Below the pieces are notes generated by a model, which was not told where the DNA came from, did no database searches, and was given only the letters and a program-made list of their open reading frames with translations. A DNA stretch of 15,767 nt from an uncultured Alistipes sp. Its GTDB lineage: Bacteria; Bacteroidota; Bacteroidia; Bacteroidales; Rikenellaceae. Below, piece after piece: positions 6,974-12,763 of the stretch. The DNA lies in the NCBI GenBank assembly GCA_937880705.1, contig CALGRZ010000062.1, positions 1 to 15,767 of the forward strand, given 5' to 3'. Numbering within the stretch: position 1 is the first letter of the stretch; every line of letters starts with the position of its first letter. Both the position numbers and the translations under genes were made by a program.

Positions 6974-8227
6974 ATGAAAGTATATAAATTTGGCGGAGCA
7001 TCGGTTAAGGATGCTGCCGGAGTGCGCAACTTGCGAGATATTGTTAAGGATGAGAGTGAGCTCTTTATCATCGTTTCGGCGATGGGCAAGACTACAAATG
7101 CCCTGGAGGGGGTCTTCGAGGCCATGCAGCGTGGCGACGAGACCACAGCCATGGAGCGTATACAGCAGAGCTACGACTACCACCGAGGCATCATCGATGA
7201 GCTCATGGGTGCCGACATCACCATCGACCAGGTAGACACCCTCTTCGAGCAGCTGCGCAACACCGTGCGCAACACCATCTACCGCGCCTCGGATGCCGAG
7301 CTGTGGTACGACACCATAGTAGCCTTTGGCGAGCTGATCTCGACGACGATCATCTCGAACTACCTCAACGGCCACGGCGTAGCAAACCGCTGGGTGGATA
7401 TGCGTCGAGCCTTCCTCACCGAGCAGCGACACAAGGATGCCAACGTCAACCTCGAGGCTACGGCCATACGCCTCAAGCGCGAGATTGCCGACAGCACGAC
7501 CACCATCTTCGTGGGTCAGGGCTTCATCGGCGGTGCCCCCGACGGCACCACGACGACGCTGGGCCGCGAGGGCTCGGACTACTCTGCCGCCATCGTTGCC
7601 AACGTGCTTGATGCCGAGTCGATGAGCGTATGGAAGGATGTCGACGGCATACTCAATGCCGACCCCAAGATATTCCCTGACGCGAAGAAGCTCGACAGAC
7701 TCAACTATATGGATACCATAGAGATGGCATATAGCGGTGCGCAGATTATCCACCCCAAGACCATCAAGCCCCTACAGCAGAAGAACATACCGCTCTATGT
7801 CCGTCCTTTTGGCAACAAGCACGCCCAAGGCTCGGTCATCACAGGCGATACGGAGCGTGTTTATGAGCCGATTATGATTCTCAAGAGCAATCAGGTGTTG
7901 CTTAAGCTCCATTCGCGCGACCTCTCGTTTGTATTGGAGGAGAAGTTCGCCACGGTATTTACCACCTTCGACAGCCACCGCATACGCATCAACCTTGTGC
8001 ATAACTCGGCCGTAGACCTCTTTATGGCTGTCGATGCTTCGTGGCATATCGACGATGCTATCTCGGAGTTGGAGGGTATGGGCTTCGATGTCGAGAAGCG
8101 CGATGATGTCGAGATGGTAACTATCCGCTACTATACCGATGAGCTTTACCACCGCTACGCCTTTGACGACCGCATCATCATCAAGCAGACTACACCACAC
8201 TCGTTGCGTTTAGTGCGTACAAGATAG
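6974..8227 (+). CDS. lysC: Aspartate kinase, monofunctional, with short ACT region
   Basis: A 417-residue cytosolic kinase that phosphorylates aspartate, the first step of lysine, threonine and methionine synthesis. The amino-acid kinase domain spans about 1-290, with KFGGAS (5-10) at the N-terminus, GFIGGAPDGTTTTLGREGSD (183-202) at the phosphate-binding region and VWKDVDGILNADPK (219-232). The C-terminal regulatory part (about 300-417) has one recognisable ACT-like unit and a shortened tail ending in LRLVRTR. E. coli LysC is about 449 residues, so this regulatory region is compact. I recall similar short tails in Bacteroidetes and do not read it as truncation. There is no homoserine dehydrogenase domain, so it is not a ThrA-type fusion. 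Which amino acid inhibits it cannot be read from the sequence. Confidence 0.94.
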   Translation: MKVYKFGGASVKDAAGVRNLRDIVKDESELFIIVSAMGKTTNALEGVFEAMQRGDETTAMERIQQSYDYHRGIIDELMGADITIDQVDTLFEQLRNTVRNTIYRASDAELWYDTIVAFGELISTTIISNYLNGHGVANRWVDMRRAFLTEQRHKDANVNLEATAIRLKREIADSTTTIFVGQGFIGGAPDGTTTTLGREGSDYSAAIVANVLDAESMSVWKDVDGILNADPKIFPDAKKLDRLNYMDTIEMAYSGAQIIHPKTIKPLQQKNIPLYVRPFGNKHAQGSVITGDTERVYEPIMILKSNQVLLKLHSRDLSFVLEEKFATVFTTFDSHRIRINLVHNSAVDLFMAVDASWHIDDAISELEGMGFDVEKRDDVEMVTIRYYTDELYHRYAFDDRIIIKQTTPHSLRLVRTR

Positions 8228-8323
8228 TGCAATATGCCCAAAAAGCAAAAACTATTAACATAGCGTGTTAGTAAGTTATCATAAGTCGAGGGGCTTTGTC
8301 AACAAGTCATAGAAAAATATTCC

Positions 8324-8331
8324 TATTTTTG
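8324..8331 (+). promoter_or_regulatory. Putative -7 promoter element for dnaB
   Basis: TATTTTTG fits TAnnTTTG and lies 21 bases before the ATG at 8353. A TTTG at 8295-8298 could be the -33 element, but the 25-base spacing is longer than usual. The element lies inside the upstream extension of the dnaB open frame, which argues that translation starts at 8353. Confidence 0.5.
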
Positions 8332-8352
8332 CAATCTGTAAAAGTAGATACT

Positions 8353-9921
8353 ATGGCAAAGCAATACAATAAATCGTCGCAGAACAATAGCGAGGCATAT
8401 CGCCAACTGGCTGAGCTTGAGGGCACTGTGCCACCACAGGCTATCGAGTTGGAGCAGGCGGTGTTGGGTGCATTGATGCTTGAGAAAGATGCAATCATCG
8501 ATGTTCAGGAGTACATCAAGCCTGAGACATTCTACACCGAGGAGCACCGCATAATCTTCCAGGCTATTCAGGAGCTATCGTTCGAGATGAAGGCTATCGA
8601 CCTCTACACCGTTACCGAGTGCCTTAAGTCGCATCGTCAGCTCACGAAGGTCGGAGGTGCGGCATACCTCGCACAGCTTACCCAGCGTGTGGCATCGGCA
8701 GCGCATATCGAGTTCCACGCCAAGATTATCGCGCAGAAGTATGTTCAGCGAGAGCTTATCCGTTCGGCAACCGAGATTGAGCGCCGTTCTTATGACGATG
8801 AGGTTGATGTCACGGAGCTTATCGGCTTTGCCGAGCAGGAGATTTTCCGCGTTTCGGAGGGTAATGTCAAGCGCTCGGTGCAGTCGGCACAAGATATCTT
8901 GCGCAAGGCGTTGGCACAGATTGAGGAGGCATCAAAGACTGCGGGCGAGTACAATGGTGTGCGTTCGGGATTTACCGATATCGACAGCATCACCCTCGGT
9001 TGGCAGCCCTCGGACCTTATCATCATCGCGGCACGACCATCTATGGGTAAGACAGCCTTTGTGTTGACTATGGCACGCAATATGGCAGTGGAGCATAAGA
9101 CCCCCGTGGCGTTCTTCTCGCTTGAGATGTCGTCAGTGCAGCTTATGAACCGACTTATCGTGGCCGAGACACAGCTCAACTCCAAGGATTTGCGCACGGG
9201 TAACCTAAAACCTGAGGAGTGGGCACACCTTGAGAGCCAAACTGTGGAGCTGGGTCGTTCGCCCCTCTATATCGACGATACGCCGGCGCTCTCGGTATAT
9301 GAGTTCCGCTCTAAGGCACGCCGCCTAAAGACACAGCACGATATCAAGCTTATCATCATCGACTACCTACAGCTTATGACCGCCTCGACACCTGAGACCC
9401 GCGGTAACCGTGAGCAGGAGGTGTCGCTAATCTCGCGCACACTGAAGGCTATCGCCAAGGAGCTCAATGTGCCTATCATCGCACTTTCGCAGCTCAGCCG
9501 TAATGTCGAGAACCGTGGTGGCTCAAAGCGACCACAGCTCAGCGATCTGCGTGAGTCGGGTGCTATCGAGCAGGATGCCGATGTTGTAGCATTTATCCAC
9601 CGCCCTGAGTATTACGGACTTACCACAGACGAGAATGGTATGTCAACAGCCGGTATGGCAGAGATTATCATCGCCAAGCACCGTAATGGCGAGGTTACGG
9701 ATGTGCCTTTGCGCTTTATTAAGGAGCAGGCGAAGTTCGCCGATGCCGACTCCTCGGTTATGGCGGCTATCACCTCTGGTGCAGCCTCAGGAATGGCCAA
9801 CCAGCAAGCCGAGAGCTACGATGACTTCTCCTCTTCGGGCAACAACTTCCCCCCTATGGGCTCAGCTCCCCAAGGTGGTATGAATAGTGTGCCCTCGGAG
9901 TTCGACATAGCCCCGTTCTAA
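8353..9921 (+). CDS. dnaB: Replicative DNA helicase DnaB
   Basis: A 522-residue hexameric helicase that unwinds DNA ahead of the replication fork and recruits primase. Counting from the ATG at 8353, the N-terminal DnaB domain spans about 25-130 (PPQAIELEQAVLGALMLEKD at 27-46), followed by a linker. The RecA-type ATPase domain (about 190-460) has Walker A ARPSMGKT (227-234), Walker B LIIIDYLQL (333-341), and LSQLSRNVENR and SDLRESGAIEQDAD downstream. The C-terminal tail is low-complexity, rich in Ser, Gly and Pro, and ends EFDIAPF. No intein interrupts the Walker A region. The frame extends back to a TTG at 8296, but MAKQ at 8353 is preferred because the extension contains the promoter box and resembles no DnaB N-terminus. 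It follows lysC after 125 bases and ends in a hairpin terminator. Confidence 0.97.
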   Translation: MAKQYNKSSQNNSEAYRQLAELEGTVPPQAIELEQAVLGALMLEKDAIIDVQEYIKPETFYTEEHRIIFQAIQELSFEMKAIDLYTVTECLKSHRQLTKVGGAAYLAQLTQRVASAAHIEFHAKIIAQKYVQRELIRSATEIERRSYDDEVDVTELIGFAEQEIFRVSEGNVKRSVQSAQDILRKALAQIEEASKTAGEYNGVRSGFTDIDSITLGWQPSDLIIIAARPSMGKTAFVLTMARNMAVEHKTPVAFFSLEMSSVQLMNRLIVAETQLNSKDLRTGNLKPEEWAHLESQTVELGRSPLYIDDTPALSVYEFRSKARRLKTQHDIKLIIIDYLQLMTASTPETRGNREQEVSLISRTLKAIAKELNVPIIALSQLSRNVENRGGSKRPQLSDLRESGAIEQDADVVAFIHRPEYYGLTTDENGMSTAGMAEIIIAKHRNGEVTDVPLRFIKEQAKFADADSSVMAAITSGAASGMANQQAESYDDFSSSGNNFPPMGSAPQGGMNSVPSEFDIAPF

Positions 9922-9943
9922 CACAACAATATTATAAAGAGCT

Positions 9944-9989
9944 TAGGCTGACCAAAAATCCTTGCGAACAACTTTGGTCAGCCTATTTT
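9944..9989 (+). terminator. Intrinsic terminator after dnaB
   Basis: A perfect 13-base-pair stem is formed by TAGGCTGACCAAA (9944-9956) and TTTGGTCAGCCTA (9973-9985), with a 16-base loop and the tail TTTTATG. It begins 22 bases after the dnaB stop. The T tract is short, but the stem is long and exact. Confidence 0.8.
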
Positions 9990-10046
9990 ATGCCCGCCAG
10001 CGAAAAGCTGAAGTAGCTAAGGTCGCTTCGACGAATAGTTGTGTCC

Positions 10047-10088
10047 AACGAAGAAAAGCAGCCCCTTTGGACTGCTTTTCTTCGTTTT
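10047..10088 (+). terminator. Second long perfect hairpin, possible bidirectional terminator
   Basis: AACGAAGAAAAGCAG (10047-10061) pairs exactly over 15 bases with CTGCTTTTCTTCGTT (10072-10086), with a 10-base loop. On the plus strand the 3' flank is CGTTTTGCC, giving a short T tract. On the minus strand the flank is GGACAC, so termination of the convergent lipoprotein transcript would be less efficient by the usual rules. It lies 25 bases beyond the lipoprotein stop codon and may serve both converging units. Confidence 0.6.
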
Positions 10089-10112
10089 GCCACCGTGGTG
10101 GCGAGGGGTTGA

Positions 10113-12749
10113 TTACAACTCAACGAGTGAGTCGGCAGCATACTGGAACTTGCCCTTCTCAACTACATCGAATGTGAACGAGTAGTTCTTGTTGGGACCG
10201 TAGCAGTAAACCTTGATAATCACCTTCTTATAGTCATCAGCCGTTACCTCAGGGTACATATAGCCAAGAACCTCGGCATATACCTCTGCGGTGTGCTCCT
10301 TGAGCTTGGCGAGGATCTCATCGTCAGACAAATCGCCCATACCAGCAGCAGCGAAGCCACCCTTAACAGCCGAAGGACGCCAGTCCATATTGCCGTAGTA
10401 TGCCGAAGCACCGGTGTAGAACTCGTTGTTACCGTAGTTCGATACCCAGTAGTTGCCTGCGGGCTTGTTACCGTCGATAAGGACAATCTCGGTAGAGAGA
10501 ATCTCGCCAGCGTTGTCGCGTGCGGGAGCGCCCATAGGCACATCCTTAAAGTCGTAAACCCAGTTTACGCAGTACTGGTAGAATGCCTTGGTCTCAGGGC
10601 TCGATGTCGAGGTGAAGTCGAGCTCCAAGGTGCGGTCGATAAGCCACTCACCCTCGGTCTTGCGGAACTGATCCTGACGGCTCTCGAAGTAAGCGGTCTT
10701 GGTCCACTCGCCATTGAAGAGGTACTCGTCAACCTTCCAAGAGGTAGCGCCACCAGAGTAGCAACGATAGCCTACATAGAGCTTATCATCAACCTGAGCA
10801 TAGGGGTACTTCTCCGAGAGGAACTTAGGCAAGTAGCTATCCTGTGCGGGAGCGGTGAAGCTGCCATAGCCCTGACCCATAGAGGTGTAGTCGGTGGGCT
10901 GAACAGCCACGATCTCCGTAGCCTCGTATGCCGAGCCGTTGAACTTGAAGAAGGCGTACTGCTTCTCGCTCTTAACCTTGAGTGCCAAAGCTGTAGCTGC
11001 AGGAGCACTCTCTATTGAAGTTACAACCATATTGATATACTTACCACCCGACAATGATGTGAAATAGCCGTAGATTGTGCACTCCATACCATCGCTAAGC
11101 TGTGCCTTAAGCTCATCTGTAGCACCATAGAAGCTACCCTGAGCAGTCGTTGCATCGGCAAGGATAAAGTTGTAGTAGTTGCCGTTGATAGATACAGTAC
11201 CTGTCATCTTTGCGTAGTAAGCATACTCATCATTGACACGAGTTGTGAGAAGTTCATCAGCAAGAGCACCAGTAATCTCCATAGGAGTAGGATATGTTAC
11301 GGTAGTTGTGCCAGTCTTCTCGATAGTGATATCATTAGTGCCAATCTGGAAGCCCTTACCATACGATGAGATAGTGCCCGATACCGAAACCTCGTCACCA
11401 ACCTCATAGCCAGAAGTCTTGTAGAGGAGGATTGAGCCACCGTTGTCAGTAAGGATAGGACCCTGGGTTGAAACAGCCGAGATATAGCCATTAACCTCTA
11501 CAAAGTCGCCCAAAACAGCTGTGCCGAGAGCCGAAGTATAGTTGGGAGCCTCAGGCTCTGTGCCACCACCAATAGCGGGAGCCTCATCAACCGAAACTAC
11601 AACGACATTGATATACTTGCCACTCGAAATTGAGCAGAAGTAGCCGTAGATAGTTGCCTCTACGCCATCGGTGAACATTGCCTTAACCTCATCGGTAGCG
11701 CCATAGATGCTACCCTGAGCAGCCTCGGTGCCCTCCATAATGATGTTGATGTAGTTGCCTACCGAGGGAGTACCTGTAAACTTCACAAACTGAGCGTAGT
11801 CGTCCTCGGTGCGTGAGGTAAGCAGTGCCTCCATAGCGGGGCCATCAAGCTCTACGGGAGTGGGGTAGGTTACGGTGGTAGTACCGGTCTTCTCAACGGT
11901 TGCCGTTGAAGCGGCAATCTGGAAGCCCTTGTTGTATGCCGAGATAGTACCCGAAACCGATACCTCGTCACCAATAGCAAGGTCAGTGCCCTTGTAAAGA
12001 AGGATTGAGCCAGTAGCATCGGTGATGATAGGGCCCTGAGTCGAAACTGCTGATACATAGCCCTTAACCTCTACTGCATCGTTCAACACAGCCGAGCCAA
12101 GAACAGATGTGTACTTGGGCTCTTCGGGCTGTCCGGGGTCTACGGGAGTCTCAGGCTCCTCCTTTTCGGGCTCCTCCGCAGAGTAGTTGTAAGTAACCAC
12201 AACATACTCGCCCTCGCGAGCATCGTCAGCAATAGGCAAAACGCTCTTGAGCTTATTTACGGTCTTGGGAGTGAGTGCCGCAGCATAATCCTCCTCCGAG
12301 CCCCAGATTGCCTTGTAGTCATCCTCGGTGAGGGTGTACTCCGTAGCGGTGTTCATAGCTACAACATCGGCGGGAACATCCAATGCCGAGGTGTAGGTGA
12401 TAAGTGCCAACGAGCCATTGTCGAGTGTGGGGTAGCCCGCCGAAAGCCAAGCGGGGATATATGTCGCAGCATCCTCCTGCGAAGCGAAGAAGTGGCTCTT
12501 GCCAATTGCAGCGAGAGCAGCTACTGCCTCCTCGCCCTGAGCCTCGGCGATAGCCTTGTTGTCGCTATTTTTGGCGATAGCGGCATAGTCGTCCTCGGTG
12601 AGTGTGATGTCCAACTCGCGAACATTGGTGATATCACCGTTGTTGTCGTAGCCGGGCAAGTAGTTATCATTGAAATAGTCGGTCTGGCAGCCCAAGCCCA
12701 TAAGAGCCACAGCCACAACAGAGCATAAGCGGATAATTATATTCTTCAT
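10113..12749 (-). CDS. Large lipoprotein with duplicated OB-like domains, partner of the TonB-dependent receptor
   Basis: An 878-residue probable outer-membrane lipoprotein. The signal peptide ends in a lipobox (LGLGC-like: M17-G-L-G-C21). After the N-terminus come two copies of a short module, LTEDDYAAI...YPTLDNGSLALITY (50-119) and LTEDDYKAIWG...YVVVTYNYS (140-190). A Pro/Glu linker (192-212) follows, then two long tandem repeats (213-391 and 404-584). Within each repeat a GYVSAVSTQGPI / GDEVSVSGTIS half and a YGATDE / TIYGYF half look like OB-type beta barrels. A third short module is DYTSMG...YLPKFLSEKYPYAQ...VGY (620-661), and a C-terminal domain ends the protein. I recall short-module/C-terminal architectures like this in unnamed Bacteroides lipoproteins, but I do not recognise a named function. 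The gene begins 14 bases after the receptor stop, implying one transcript and a joint role in binding or import. No catalytic motif is evident. It lacks SusD-like TPR helices. Confidence 0.85.
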   Translation of the reverse strand: MKNIIIRLCSVVAVALMGLGCQTDYFNDNYLPGYDNNGDITNVRELDITLTEDDYAAIAKNSDNKAIAEAQGEEAVAALAAIGKSHFFASQEDAATYIPAWLSAGYPTLDNGSLALITYTSALDVPADVVAMNTATEYTLTEDDYKAIWGSEEDYAAALTPKTVNKLKSVLPIADDAREGEYVVVTYNYSAEEPEKEEPETPVDPGQPEEPKYTSVLGSAVLNDAVEVKGYVSAVSTQGPIITDATGSILLYKGTDLAIGDEVSVSGTISAYNKGFQIAASTATVEKTGTTTVTYPTPVELDGPAMEALLTSRTEDDYAQFVKFTGTPSVGNYINIIMEGTEAAQGSIYGATDEVKAMFTDGVEATIYGYFCSISSGKYINVVVVSVDEAPAIGGGTEPEAPNYTSALGTAVLGDFVEVNGYISAVSTQGPILTDNGGSILLYKTSGYEVGDEVSVSGTISSYGKGFQIGTNDITIEKTGTTTVTYPTPMEITGALADELLTTRVNDEYAYYAKMTGTVSINGNYYNFILADATTAQGSFYGATDELKAQLSDGMECTIYGYFTSLSGGKYINMVVTSIESAPAATALALKVKSEKQYAFFKFNGSAYEATEIVAVQPTDYTSMGQGYGSFTAPAQDSYLPKFLSEKYPYAQVDDKLYVGYRCYSGGATSWKVDEYLFNGEWTKTAYFESRQDQFRKTEGEWLIDRTLELDFTSTSSPETKAFYQYCVNWVYDFKDVPMGAPARDNAGEILSTEIVLIDGNKPAGNYWVSNYGNNEFYTGASAYYGNMDWRPSAVKGGFAAAGMGDLSDDEILAKLKEHTAEVYAEVLGYMYPEVTADDYKKVIIKVYCYGPNKNYSFTFDVVEKGKFQYAADSLVEL
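10998..11540 (-). repeat. Second copy of the tandem internal repeat in the lipoprotein (residues 404-584)
   Basis: It begins YTSALGTAVLGDFVEVNGYI and runs to YINMVVTSIESAPA. It aligns without difficulty to the first copy at an offset of 191 residues. Blocks AVSTQGPI, GDEVSVSGTIS, KGFQI and EKTGTTTVTYPTP are the same in both. The DNA copies have diverged at many positions, so this is not a recent duplication. Confidence 0.9.
11577..12113 (-). repeat. First copy of the tandem internal repeat in the lipoprotein (residues 213-391)
   Basis: It begins YTSVLGSAVLNDAVEVKGYV and ends YINVVVVSVDEAPA, matching the second copy along its whole length. A glycine/proline-rich linker (392-403, IGGGTEPEAPN) joins the two. 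The pattern of strands suggests two OB-like barrels per copy, hence four in the protein; this fold is inferred from pattern only. Confidence 0.9.
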
Positions 12750-12763
12750 AGCGGTAGTTCTTT

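Noticed and set aside
7746..7756. DnaA-box-like ATTATCCACCCC stretch, considered as an origin signal near dnaB
   Set aside because: It is a single imperfect copy inside the aspartate kinase coding sequence with no cluster of boxes or AT-rich unwinding region.
10089..10102. Inverted repeat GCCACC-GT-GGTGGC after the lipoprotein stop
   Set aside because: The centre leaves only two bases for a loop and no T tract follows on either strand. It is not convincing as a terminator on its own.
9962..10177. Plus-strand open frame of 71 codons between dnaB and the lipoprotein gene
   Set aside because: It runs through two perfect hairpins and into the opposite end of the lipoprotein gene, and its sequence has no protein-like character.
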